DNA of 47,056 nt from Actinomycetota bacterium (GTDB taxonomy: Bacteria; Actinomycetota; Acidimicrobiia; Acidimicrobiales; Acidimicrobilacustridaceae), in the NCBI GenBank assembly GCA_005787345.1, contig SYBH01000141.1, positions 1 through 47,056 of the forward strand, read 5' to 3'. The position numbers were made by a program, and so were the translations under genes. This document shows positions 23,956-32,061 of the stretch, in pieces. The notes beneath the pieces were generated by a model that was not told the origin of the DNA, did not search any database, and saw only the letters and a list, made by a program, of their open reading frames with translations. The stretch's first letter is position 1, and each line of letters starts with the position of its first letter.

Positions 23956-24457
23956 GATCCCCGGCAAAGAAGTCATCTTTCGCCACATGGACGACCCCGA
24001 TATGCCGTGGCAGTTGTGTCGCGCTCAGCAGAATGCCGACGGGTCAACCTCCTACGTGCGCGAGAAATGGTTCGCGTTCAGCCCCGACCCGCAGTACCTC
24101 TCGCTCTATGCCGAATACGACCCGGGCATGATGGTGCGTCGACACGGCCACTACTCGCCACACATCGTGTTTGTTATCGATGGTGGTCTTTGGTTCGGCG
24201 ATCGCTGGTGCCCGGCAGGCACGCATGTGGAACTTCCATTTGGTGCTGCGTTCGGGCCAATCCGAGCCGGCGAAGAAGGCGCAAAGTTGTACGAGGTCAT
24301 GATGGGCGACCCGCGCTCGTGGGGCGACCAGCCCGAGGTGTTCGAGGCTGCGCTCGCCGAACACGGCGTTACGCAGTTACCCGACCCACCGGTCGACTTT
24401 CCCGACTGGCTGGCCGACCTGCGAACCCATTGGGCGCCGGCAGCTGAAGAGAACTAA
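23924..24457 (+). CDS. Cupin-fold protein
   Basis: 177 residues, ATG overlapping the second P450 stop. The cupin barrel is suggested by YDPGMMVRRHGHYSPHIVFVIDGGLWFGDRWCPAGTHVELPFG (about residues 60-105, quoted in parts): a His-rich motif with HGHYSPH, a Gly turn and PAGTHVELP. The motif resembles but does not match the usual HxHxxxE, so metal binding is probable rather than certain. No signal peptide is present. It may be a dioxygenase-like enzyme or a small-molecule binding protein acting after the P450s. It is the intact parent of the chimeric frame at 22531. Confidence 0.7.
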   Translation: MSIDPTEVPLPIPGKEVIFRHMDDPDMPWQLCRAQQNADGSTSYVREKWFAFSPDPQYLSLYAEYDPGMMVRRHGHYSPHIVFVIDGGLWFGDRWCPAGTHVELPFGAAFGPIRAGEEGAKLYEVMMGDPRSWGDQPEVFEAALAEHGVTQLPDPPVDFPDWLADLRTHWAPAAEEN

Positions 24458-24479
24458 CTACTAGTCCCCCGTTAAGGAC

Positions 24480-25133
24480 TTAGGGCCACAGCGGTTCGTC
24501 GTCGCGGAAGCCGACGTCGGAGCCCCACTGATTGCGGAACGACACATCGTGCGCTGGCTGACGCGTCGCGACGCCCCACTTTCCCGTCGGGTAGCCAAGT
24601 GACACGCAGCCGAGCATGTTCCAGCCTTCGTCCTTCGGAACGCCGAGGATGTCGAGCACTTCGTCGTTATGGAACACGAGAACCTGAGTGAGTGATGTGC
24701 CGACTCCTTCAGCACGTGCTGCAAGTTGCGCGTTCCAGAGCGCGGGGTAGACCGACGAACCACTGGGGTCGTGCTGCGCAAAACCGAACATATACAGAGG
24801 GACCATTTCGAAGTTGTCGGCCAGCCATTGCGCTGACTTTTGAACACGAAGCATCGACTTCGATTCTTCAAGTTCAGGAGCAGCATGCGCTGCATCAATA
24901 CGATCCTTGTAATAAGAACCCCAAAGCACCGACATTGCTTGGCGATAGATCGGTCCGAGTTTCGACTTCACCTCGGGATCGTCAACAAGAAGGAACCGCC
25001 AGTTCTGTGTGTTGCCACCACTCGGCGCGCGAACAGCAGCATCCATGATCCGAGCTTGCACATCCATCGGAATTGGATCGGGCTTCACCCGACGCATGGC
25101 ACGAGTTGTGTAGAGCGCTTCACGAATATCCAT
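24480..25133 (-). CDS. Nitroreductase family flavoprotein
   Basis: 217 residues from the ATG at 25133, with AAGG about nine bases upstream. The FMN-dependent NAD(P)H oxidoreductase fold is marked by REALYTTRAMRRVKPDPIP, the FMN-binding APSGGNTQNWRFL (about 37-49), and late GCVSLGYPTGKWG. Length is typical. Substrates in this family range from nitroaromatics and quinones to enones. It converges with the cupin gene after only 22 bases and follows the SCO6745-type gene on the same strand with a five-base gap, so these two form an operon. Confidence 0.9.
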   Translation of the reverse strand: MDIREALYTTRAMRRVKPDPIPMDVQARIMDAAVRAPSGGNTQNWRFLLVDDPEVKSKLGPIYRQAMSVLWGSYYKDRIDAAHAAPELEESKSMLRVQKSAQWLADNFEMVPLYMFGFAQHDPSGSSVYPALWNAQLAARAEGVGTSLTQVLVFHNDEVLDILGVPKDEGWNMLGCVSLGYPTGKWGVATRQPAHDVSFRNQWGSDVGFRDDEPLWP

Positions 25134-25138
25134 AACGA

Positions 25139-25888
25139 TCAACCTTTCTTGGCGGCCTTCACAGCATTGTGTAGAGCAAGAACGAGTTTCTCGAATTCAG
25201 CACATTCTTCTGCCGTTAGCGCGTGCAATACACGCGCCATTGCAAGGTCAGTTCCTGCTTCTGCGGTCTTCCATTCACCCTTGGAGATGTCATCGACAGG
25301 AATGGTCGAAACATCCCAACCAAACACCGGTGCCATCCCGGGTGAATGCACAGCGACTGCTTCAGCAGGCGAAAGTCCCATTGCGAGAATCGCACCGCCG
25401 TGCAAGCCACCGCGAAGTTCGCGCAGGGAGTTGAGATAATGCTGCGCACGAGCCTTTGGGCGATCAACCCCGGGAACCGGAAGTGTCCGCCAACCTGCAA
25501 ACAGCGCAGCACCCGCAGGCGACGCGGCATCGCACACCTTCGCAGCAAGTTCGGAGAATCGGTTGAACCCATCAAAATCGGGAAGATGCGCCTCGCCATA
25601 GGCGTGACAGAGGTCGGCCCACTCAACCGCGGCCTTGGCTGGGTCCATTACCTTGCGCGCAAGTTCCCACTGCGTACGAACTTGTTCGGGATTCCAGAAA
25701 AAGAACGCTGACGACACCACATCGGCAACGGTGTCGCCCAAAACGCCACCTCGACCGAGTACGTAAAAGTCGATGCCCGAAAAGCCCAGTTCTGCACCTC
25801 GTGCGTAGGTGGCACCATCAAGCATGAAGGCTCCGCCCAGTTCGCCAACTGGCATAGCAATTGCTTTGGCGGTTTCGGCCTGCGTCAT
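25139..25888 (-). CDS. SCO6745-family protein (SalK-like)
   Basis: 249 residues. I recognise the pattern of a widespread actinobacterial family named after SCO6745: GGAFMLDGATYARGAELGFSG, FYVLGRGGVLGD, SSAFFFWNPEQV, LFAGWRTLPVP and LRELRGGLHGGAI. No biochemical role is established that I know of, and no membrane or secretion signal is present. The ATG at 25888 has GAGAGGAAG upstream. It is paired with the nitroreductase downstream and divergent from the PPOX gene. A GC-rich inverted repeat lies just upstream of its ribosome-binding site. Confidence 0.72.
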   Translation of the reverse strand: MTQAETAKAIAMPVGELGGAFMLDGATYARGAELGFSGIDFYVLGRGGVLGDTVADVVSSAFFFWNPEQVRTQWELARKVMDPAKAAVEWADLCHAYGEAHLPDFDGFNRFSELAAKVCDAASPAGAALFAGWRTLPVPGVDRPKARAQHYLNSLRELRGGLHGGAILAMGLSPAEAVAVHSPGMAPVFGWDVSTIPVDDISKGEWKTAEAGTDLAMARVLHALTAEECAEFEKLVLALHNAVKAAKKG

Positions 25889-25911
25889 GTGTTCTTCCTC
25901 TCAACCGGAGT

Positions 25912-25933
25912 CTGCGGCCCCTTTCGGCCGCAG
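25912..25933. promoter_or_regulatory. 8-bp inverted repeat in a divergent promoter
   Basis: CTGCGGCC and GGCCGCAG are separated by six bases, 24 bases upstream of the SCO6745-type start. It could be an operator or a leader hairpin for that gene. No T-run is present on either strand. Confidence 0.35.
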
Positions 25934-26022
25934 GCATGCGAACCCTACGCGCTCAGCGGCAGATGGTCATCTCCACCGGGCTCGGTGTTACCGTTCTCCG
26001 GTCCGCACAACGAGGGGGAACC

Positions 26023-26508
26023 ATGGCCGACGAAGAACCGCAGCGTGGCGTCAAGCAGCGCAACAAGATTGTGATGAGCCAGGAAGAAATCGACGAATTC
26101 CTCTCTGGTCGCCGTTCGATGACCATGTCGACCCTCAACTCCGACGGCAGCATCCACTCAATCGCGATGTGGTACGGATTCCTCGAAGGCTGCATCGGCA
26201 TTGAGTCCAAGGCCAAGGCCCAAAAGGTTATGAACCTTCGTCGTAACCCCAACCTCACGGTGCTTGTCGAGGACGGCGAAACTTACGAAACCCTTCGTGG
26301 CGTCACCCTCATCGGCAAAGCCGAAATCATCGATGATCCCGACCGCATGTTCGAACTGGGCATCAGCGTGTTCGATCGCTACATGGCGCCGTACACCGAA
26401 GAGATGAAGGGTGCAGTCGAGATGATGCTTCACAAGCGCGTTGTCGTGAAACTCAATGTCGAGCGCACCATCTCTTGGGATCACCGCAAACTCGGCGGCG
26501 GCTACTAA
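26023..26508 (+). CDS. PPOX-class flavin/F420-binding split-barrel protein
   Basis: 161 residues from the ATG at 26023 with a GAGGGGGAA ribosome-binding site. The split-barrel fold is suggested by MSQEEIDEFLSGRRSMTMSTLNSDGSIHSIAMWYGF and the following IGIESKAKAQKVMNLRRNPNLTVLVEDGE (read in parts), a standard PPOX layout. ERTISWDHRKL near the C-terminus recalls F420-type members. Enzymes of this class reduce enones or related compounds, or bind cofactors without known activity. It is monocistronic and converges with the acyl-CoA dehydrogenase gene after eight bases. Whether the cofactor is FMN or F420 cannot be decided by reading. Confidence 0.82.
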   Translation: MADEEPQRGVKQRNKIVMSQEEIDEFLSGRRSMTMSTLNSDGSIHSIAMWYGFLEGCIGIESKAKAQKVMNLRRNPNLTVLVEDGETYETLRGVTLIGKAEIIDDPDRMFELGISVFDRYMAPYTEEMKGAVEMMLHKRVVVKLNVERTISWDHRKLGGGY

Positions 26509-26516
26509 CCCTCCGA

Positions 26517-27818
26517 TTAACGATCGGCAGCAGAGCGTTCAAGTAGATCGAAATATTCAGCACGCGCGGCTGCTCTTCGTTCCGGAAGGTGCTCGCTCGG
26601 CCAATCACCTTCGGCCGGCGAATACTCTTTGAGTACTTCGCGCGCGACGGTGAACTTATGAACCTCAGTTGGTCCGTCGGCGATTCCCATCGTGACTGAC
26701 GCCATGAGCATGTTCGCCAATGGCATTTCATTTGAGACACCGAGCGCACCATGCAGTTGCATCGTCCGCAGAACTGCTTCGCGGTACACCTTCGGCGTTG
26801 CCACCTTTACTGCGGCGATTTCCTTCCGTGCCGCATGGCCGCCCTTTTGATCGACGACCCAGGCTGCATGAAGTACTTGGAGCTTGAATTGCAGAAGCTC
26901 AATAAATGAATCGGCAATCTTTTCCTGCGTCGCTTGTTTTCGGGCAAGGAGTTCACCCTGTGTGGTGCGACTGAGCGCACGCTCGCACAACATGTCGAGA
27001 CAACGCGACACTGCGCCAACCGTGCGCATGGCGTGATGTAAGCGTCCGCCGCCAAGCCGAGTCTGCGCAATCGCGAACGCTTGACCCTCGCCACCAAGAA
27101 GGTGGTCGGCCGGAACCCTCACGCTGTTATAGCGAACGTAGGCATGTCCGCCATGGCCATCATGTTCCTGGCCAACACCAACGTTACGAACAACTTCAAT
27201 TCCAGGTGAATCGGCCGGCACGAGAAACATTGATGCGCCCTTGTGCACTGCGACATCGGGATCAGTAATGACCATCACGATCAAGAACGAGGCGTAACGC
27301 AGCGACGAAGAGAACCATTTTTCGCCATCGATGACCCATTCCTCGCCATCTCGCACAGCACTACACGTGAAGACGCCGGGATCGGCCCCGCCTTGCGGTT
27401 CTGTCATCGAGTAACACGAAGAGATGCGGCCATCGAGCAACGGCTCGAGATACTTCACCTTCTGCTCGGGGGTTCCGTAATGAGCGATGATCTCGGCATT
27501 GCCCGAATCGGGGGCCTGATTTCCAAACACTGTCGGGCCGAACTGTGAACGGCCAAGAATTTCATTCATGTACGCCAACTGCACCTGCCCATATCCCTGT
27601 CCTCCAAACTCAGGAGTCAAGTGACAGGACCACAGACCACGTTCCTTTACCACTTGCTGCAGTGGGCGAATCGCCTCTTCATAGAACGCGCTGGCCTTGT
27701 TGTAGACCATATCCTCGCCGGCAAAAGCCAAATCAAGTGGCTCGACCTCGGTCTTTACGAACTCGCGAATCCAGTCGAGCTGCTCTTGGAATGCTGGATC
27801 GATACTGAAATCGGCCAT
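26517..27818 (-). CDS. Acyl-CoA dehydrogenase
   Basis: 433 residues with GAGGGG about nine bases before the ATG. FAD-dependent acyl-CoA desaturase family. Motifs: GLWSCHLTPEFGGQGYG, CYSMTEPQGGADPG in the flavin-binding middle domain, EEWVIDGEKWFSS, then a long C-terminal helical domain with RTMQLHGALGVSNEMPL and GPTEVHKFTVAREVLKEY. The RLGGGRLHHAMRT segment is typical of the larger ACAD10/11-like subgroup. It has its own promoter region (TAGCGT at 27849-27854) and no tight partner. It is not a close copy of the operon enzyme at 17384. Confidence 0.92.
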   Translation of the reverse strand: MADFSIDPAFQEQLDWIREFVKTEVEPLDLAFAGEDMVYNKASAFYEEAIRPLQQVVKERGLWSCHLTPEFGGQGYGQVQLAYMNEILGRSQFGPTVFGNQAPDSGNAEIIAHYGTPEQKVKYLEPLLDGRISSCYSMTEPQGGADPGVFTCSAVRDGEEWVIDGEKWFSSSLRYASFLIVMVITDPDVAVHKGASMFLVPADSPGIEVVRNVGVGQEHDGHGGHAYVRYNSVRVPADHLLGGEGQAFAIAQTRLGGGRLHHAMRTVGAVSRCLDMLCERALSRTTQGELLARKQATQEKIADSFIELLQFKLQVLHAAWVVDQKGGHAARKEIAAVKVATPKVYREAVLRTMQLHGALGVSNEMPLANMLMASVTMGIADGPTEVHKFTVAREVLKEYSPAEGDWPSEHLPERRAAARAEYFDLLERSAADR

Positions 27819-27885
27819 GACGTATTCCCCTCAGTGAAATCTGTTCACACGCTAGGCCCCGCAACCTGACACAGCGAAATGCAAC

Positions 27886-29076
27886 CTAGGAGTCCCACTC
27901 GCATCGGAGTGACGAAACTGAACGCAAATTGCATCCAGATGGAACTGCCCCCGCATCGTCGCCGGCCAGTTTCAACCCCGGAAGGCGATCGAGAAGTACG
28001 TCGAGAGCGGCGAGAAGTTGCTGTTTGGCCATATGAGTGCCGGGACAGAACTTGACGCCAAAACCGAACGTAAGAATGTCGGCATCGGGCCTATCGATAT
28101 CGAACTCATCAGGTTCGGCGAAACGATCAGGATCTCGATTCGCTGATGCAATCCCGGCAAGAATCATTGAGCCCGCAGGAATGTTCACGCCGCTAATTGT
28201 TCCCTCACGCAGCGCCATACGGGGCAGGAGCGGAACCGGTGGCTCCCAGCGCAGAAGTTCTCGAACGAGTGCCGGCCGAAGTTCGGGTGTCGACCGGATT
28301 CGATCGACAAGTTCCGGCCGGTGCAAGAGAGCCCAGAGAAGGTTGCTCAGCGCGTCGGATGTTGTCGTAGCCCCAACAGCAAAAAGCAAGCGAACATGCG
28401 AGTGCACCTCATCATCTGAGAGTTGCACTCCCTGAAATTCTCCGGAGACGAGTTGGGAAATCACGTCAGTCCCCGGATCTTTCCGCCGCAAAGCAACTAC
28501 TGGAGCAATGACTTCGGAAAGCTCATCAGCTGCCCGACGAGCACCCTCGGGGTTACTTGTTTCGGAAAGAATGGCGAGGGCCCACTCGCGTTGACGATCT
28601 TCGAAACCTTCGGGCAGACCGAGTTTTTGACTGATCGCCCAGAACGGAAGCCGATTTGTAAATTCAGCAATGAGGTCGGCTTCTCCCTTCCCAACCAACC
28701 CATTGAGAAGTTCGTGGGCCAAGGGCGTGAGCTCCTCATCGACGAATCGAATTGCAGCACGCGAACGGAATGCGGGAGTGACAAGGCGCCGATAGACGTC
28801 ATGGTCTGAACCGTCCATCGAAATAAACGTTCGACCTACTGTCTTTTCGAGTTGGTATTTGTAGACCTCGCCACCCGGAAATTCCTCGTTTGAGGCGAAG
28901 AACTCACGCAATGCATCCCAACTAAGGATGGCGAACGTTGGCATTCCGAAGAAGGTCACCGGAGCCACATCGCCACGCTCGGATCGCAAAGTTCGTAACA
29001 CCTCGTGGAGTTCAGCTCCGGGAAGCGGATTCAGCGCGAAATCAACCATTGATCCTGCATCGTGATTCTCTGACAT
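27886..29076 (-). CDS. Cytochrome P450 with an unusual I-helix
   Basis: 396 residues from an ATG with GAGGGGGAATCC upstream. The heme loop FGFGVKFCPG (Cys ligand near residue 346) and ExxR (RELLR) are intact, and SMDGSDHDVYRRLVTPAF is the normal C-helix region. The oxygen-activating I-helix reads LLFAVGATTTSDAL: the usual acidic residue before the conserved Thr pair is Thr. This change can alter proton delivery. The gene is divergent, over about 115 bases, from an epoxide-hydrolase-like gene. It is unrelated in detail to the tandem P450s at 21347 and 22740. Confidence 0.92.
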   Translation of the reverse strand: MSENHDAGSMVDFALNPLPGAELHEVLRTLRSERGDVAPVTFFGMPTFAILSWDALREFFASNEEFPGGEVYKYQLEKTVGRTFISMDGSDHDVYRRLVTPAFRSRAAIRFVDEELTPLAHELLNGLVGKGEADLIAEFTNRLPFWAISQKLGLPEGFEDRQREWALAILSETSNPEGARRAADELSEVIAPVVALRRKDPGTDVISQLVSGEFQGVQLSDDEVHSHVRLLFAVGATTTSDALSNLLWALLHRPELVDRIRSTPELRPALVRELLRWEPPVPLLPRMALREGTISGVNIPAGSMILAGIASANRDPDRFAEPDEFDIDRPDADILTFGFGVKFCPGTHMAKQQLLAALDVLLDRLPGLKLAGDDAGAVPSGCNLRSVSSLRCEWDS

Positions 29077-29191
29077 GGATTCCCCCTCACAAGGACCGTA
29101 GTCAATCGACAGGACAGCCGTTGCCTCAGAGTGTCAGGATGTGCTTCTCAACTGGCGAAGTGCCAGCTGCCTAAGACTGCGAAGGAACCCC

Positions 29192-29572
29192 ATGAGCGAC
29201 GGAGCGAAGTACGAAGCACTTGTTCAGGAATTTTGCGATGCCTGGGCCGAAGGCGACCACGACAAGGTCGTCGCGTTCTTCACCGAAGACGGCGTGTACC
29301 ACAACATTCCGGTCGATCCAATGGTCGGCCATGAAGCGATTCGAATGATGATTGAAGGCTTCACCGCCGGACTCAAGGTCAAGGTGTTCCGCATCGACAA
29401 TATGATTTCGAACGGACCGATGGTAGTCACCGAGCGCGTTGACATCTTCGAAAAAGAAGACGGCGGCGAAATTGAACTTCCGGTCCTCGGCATCTTTGAA
29501 TTCGAGGGCGACAAGATCGCGAAGTGGCGCGAGTACTTCGACCTCAATCAGTTTATGAATCAGATGGCGTAA
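29192..29572 (+). CDS. Limonene-1,2-epoxide hydrolase-like (SnoaL fold) protein
   Basis: 126 residues from an ATG preceded by GAAGGA. Small alpha+beta-barrel enzyme; the limonene-epoxide hydrolase branch opens epoxides with an Asp-Arg-Asp triad. Compatible residues are visible: VVTERVDIFE offers Arg and Asp two apart, and KWREYFDLNQF offers the second Asp. YHNIPVDPMVGHEAIR matches the family's N-terminal substrate-pocket segment. Its neighbour across the divergent promoter is a P450, and an epoxidation-then-hydrolysis pair is an attractive inference. A SnoaL-type isomerase or a non-enzymatic NTF2-like role remains possible. Confidence 0.8.
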   Translation: MSDGAKYEALVQEFCDAWAEGDHDKVVAFFTEDGVYHNIPVDPMVGHEAIRMMIEGFTAGLKVKVFRIDNMISNGPMVVTERVDIFEKEDGGEIELPVLGIFEFEGDKIAKWREYFDLNQFMNQMA

Positions 29573-29584
29573 GCCACCAGAAGT

Positions 29585-30379
29585 TCAATTTGCAAGAAAA
29601 CTGAAGATGTCCGGGAATGCCGTCGCATCTTGCGCGAAGAATCCGTGCCCACCCTCGTAGACGTGCAATTGCGCGTATGGAATCCGCTCGGCCATCGCTT
29701 CACTATTTGAAAGAGGAGCGATGCCGTCGTAGCGACCAGCTCCGATAAAGGTCGGAGCGGTAATCCGATCGAGACGACCCCATACGTCATGGACACTTCG
29801 CGCATTTAACTGTTCGATCTCACCCCGTTCAGCCTCTGTGCCTGCTTTGGCGCCGTACTGACCGCTAATACCATCGACGAACAATCGATCGGATGGGTGC
29901 TCATCGAGCCACTCAGGGGTAAACCGCGTATCCATAATTGTCATTGAAATTGCTGCTCGTTCCGCTGCATCCATGGAACGGATTTTGTGAAGCGGATAGG
30001 AAGAACCACCCTCGCCGCCAGGTGATGTGCACAGCAATGCCAACCGCTCGACTCGTTCGGGAACGGTGACCGCAAATTCTTGAGCCACCATGCCCCCAAA
30101 ACTGATCCCGATGACGTGAAAGGTGTCCCAGCCGAGAAAGTCAACGAGGGCAATGGCATCGGTCGCATAGTCCGCCATCGAATATGGACCTTCGGGGATT
30201 TCGGTTCGCCCAAGTCCGCGTTGATCATGCAGCACAACATCGAACTGAGTGGCGAGAACGTTGAACAGTGGCCGCATTCGCTCGATTGTCGAACCGGAGC
30301 CATTGAACATCAGCAATCGAGGCCCCTCGCCGGCTTGTTCCCAGTACAGATCAATACCGTTTAATCGTTGCGTAGGCAT
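29585..30379 (-). CDS. Alpha/beta-hydrolase
   Basis: 264 residues; the ATG follows the crotonase stop after one base, so translation is probably coupled. The nucleophile elbow is GISFGGM (Ser near residue 95), the acid is likely in GRYDGIAP and the catalytic His is in YEGGHGFFAQD near the C-terminus. The oxyanion region is MFNGSGST and DQRGLGRTEIP follows. This is the layout of small-molecule esterases, lactonases or C-C hydrolases of the 3-oxoadipate enol-lactonase type. No signal peptide. Pairing with a crotonase suggests acyl-CoA or ester catabolism. Confidence 0.9.
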   Translation of the reverse strand: MPTQRLNGIDLYWEQAGEGPRLLMFNGSGSTIERMRPLFNVLATQFDVVLHDQRGLGRTEIPEGPYSMADYATDAIALVDFLGWDTFHVIGISFGGMVAQEFAVTVPERVERLALLCTSPGGEGGSSYPLHKIRSMDAAERAAISMTIMDTRFTPEWLDEHPSDRLFVDGISGQYGAKAGTEAERGEIEQLNARSVHDVWGRLDRITAPTFIGAGRYDGIAPLSNSEAMAERIPYAQLHVYEGGHGFFAQDATAFPDIFSFLAN

Positions 30380-30380
30380 G

Positions 30381-31187
30381 TCACATCTGCTTCCACTCAG
30401 GCGTCCGCTTTTCCCGGAACGCTTCGCCCGCTTCGGTCATGTTGCCAGTGAAGGTGCCAAGAACCTGCGTGCGGTTTTCAAGTTCCATTGCTGCGCGCAA
30501 ACTCGACGCATCGAGATTGGCCCACATCCCGACTTTGGTCATGCGCACCCCGTACTCAGAGTTGTCAGCAATCATTCCTGCGAGCTCGAGAGCAGTCACC
30601 TGGAGCTCGTCTGAAGCTGTCACTCGATTCAGCACCCCGTACTCGCGCGCTTCATCTGCGCTGAACCGACGCCCGGTGAGCATGAGCTCCGCAGCGATCG
30701 TTGGCCCACAAATTCGCGGTAACCAGTAACTCGTTCCGAGATCGCAGGATGACAAACCCACGCGAATGAAATGTGACGCAAAGAACGCGTCAGCCGAAGC
30801 GACACGAAGGTCGCACGTAAGCGCTAAGGCCAATCCTCCACCCACAACAGCACCGTGAAGTGCAGCAACAACCGGCTGTGGAGTTTCATGGATTGCCAAT
30901 ACGACCTCCATCAGATGTTCTTGCATCTCATGGACAAATCCGACCGGCCCACGACCACGCGAACGATCGGGCACGCCACCGGTTCCACTCATATCGGCAC
31001 CAGCGCAGAAACCACGGCCATTTCCGTCCAGGATCACGACACGCACGTCACGATCTCGGCGGATTGCTGCAAAAGCGTCAGCAAGTCCATCGATAAGCGT
31101 TGGCGTGAGTGCGTTGTAACGATCGGGATCGTTCAGTGTCACCCGAGCGACACCGTCGCCGGCCATTGTTGTTTCAACGATTGCCAT
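30381..31187 (-). CDS. Enoyl-CoA hydratase/isomerase family protein
   Basis: 268 residues from the ATG at 31187, which has GGGGGA upstream; longer in-frame readings lack such a site. Crotonase motifs: VTLNDPDRYNALT, GFCAGADMSGTGG and HGAVVGGGLALAL for CoA binding and the oxyanion hole, then FFASHFIRVGLSSCDLG where many hydratases have PE. The catalytic glutamates are therefore not obvious, and the specific reaction is open. The C-terminus EAGEAFREKRTPEW is the canonical trimer-packing end. It is the first gene of a two-gene operon with the alpha/beta-hydrolase and is divergent from the permease. Confidence 0.88.
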   Translation of the reverse strand: MAIVETTMAGDGVARVTLNDPDRYNALTPTLIDGLADAFAAIRRDRDVRVVILDGNGRGFCAGADMSGTGGVPDRSRGRGPVGFVHEMQEHLMEVVLAIHETPQPVVAALHGAVVGGGLALALTCDLRVASADAFFASHFIRVGLSSCDLGTSYWLPRICGPTIAAELMLTGRRFSADEAREYGVLNRVTASDELQVTALELAGMIADNSEYGVRMTKVGMWANLDASSLRAAMELENRTQVLGTFTGNMTEAGEAFREKRTPEWKQM

Positions 31188-31249
31188 TCGATTCCCCCAC
31201 GAACTCAGGAAATCCAAGTCCACCACACCACCGGTGCTGACGCGCCCCG

Positions 31250-31255
31250 TACGAT
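31250..31255 (+). promoter_or_regulatory. Putative -10 box of the TauE/SafE permease (leaderless)
   Basis: TACGAT ends eight bases before the ATG at 31264, and no ribosome-binding site precedes that ATG. Confidence 0.35.
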
Positions 31256-31263
31256 CAAGACCC

Positions 31264-32046
31264 ATGGACAATCTGAGCGCCGGCGGCATCATCCTCCTCG
31301 CCGTTTCCGCTCTTCTTGCCGGCGGCATCAACGCTGTCGCCGGAGGCGGGACTCTTCTCACCTTTCCGGCACTCATTGCGGCCGGCTTTAGCCCCGTCAC
31401 CGCCAATGTCACCAACACCGTGGCGCTTGTACCCGGTTATGTAGGCGGCATCGCCGGCTACCGAAACGAACTCGAGGGACAACAAGCCCGTATCGGCAGG
31501 TTGCTCCCATTCGCCTTCGCTGGATCGGTGGTCGGCGCCGTCTTGCTCCTCACGACTTCCGAACGCATCTTCAAGTTCCTTGTGCCAATGCTCGTCTTGG
31601 TCGCTGCCCTCGCGCTCCTTCTACAACCTGTCATTCAGCGCCGGTTCGCGTCTGCCCAAACCGAACCCGGCGAGTCCACCAAAAATGATCACGAACTTGC
31701 TACGACGATCGGAGTTTTCATTGCGGCCATTTATGGCGGCTATTTCGGAGGAGTCCTTGGGATAATCCTCCTCGCCGTGTTGGGAATCACCCTGAGTGAT
31801 CACCTTCAGAAACTGAACGCACTGAAGAGCGTTTTGCAATTTGCAATCAACATCGCCGCCGTTGTGATCTTTGCATTGTGGGGCCCCGTGCAGTGGTGGA
31901 CCGTCTTGCTGATGGCACCGCTTTCACTCATCGGCGGATGGCTCGGCGCCCGCGTTGCGCTTGGTCTCAGGCCATCGGTTCTACGCGCCGTTGTCGGAAG
32001 CTACGGAATTGTGTGCGCTGTGGTTTTGGCTTTCACACTGCACTAA
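31264..32046 (+). CDS. TauE/SafE (TSUP) family permease
   Basis: 260 residues, integral membrane protein with about seven or eight hydrophobic segments. The family moves sulfite, sulfoacetate or other small organic anions across the inner membrane. The two inverted repeats are marked by GGINAVAGGGTLLTFPALIAAG near the N-terminus (read in parts) and AIYGGYFGGVLGIILLAVLG near the middle, with the usual Gly-rich pore motifs. IGGWLGARVALGLRPSVLRAVVG closes the C-terminal half. It is monocistronic, shares a short promoter region with the crotonase gene and converges with the amidohydrolase after 15 bases. The substrate is unknown. Confidence 0.9.
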   Translation: MDNLSAGGIILLAVSALLAGGINAVAGGGTLLTFPALIAAGFSPVTANVTNTVALVPGYVGGIAGYRNELEGQQARIGRLLPFAFAGSVVGAVLLLTTSERIFKFLVPMLVLVAALALLLQPVIQRRFASAQTEPGESTKNDHELATTIGVFIAAIYGGYFGGVLGIILLAVLGITLSDHLQKLNALKSVLQFAINIAAVVIFALWGPVQWWTVLLMAPLSLIGGWLGARVALGLRPSVLRAVVGSYGIVCAVVLAFTLH

Positions 32047-32061
32047 CGAGCGCTAGCGACA

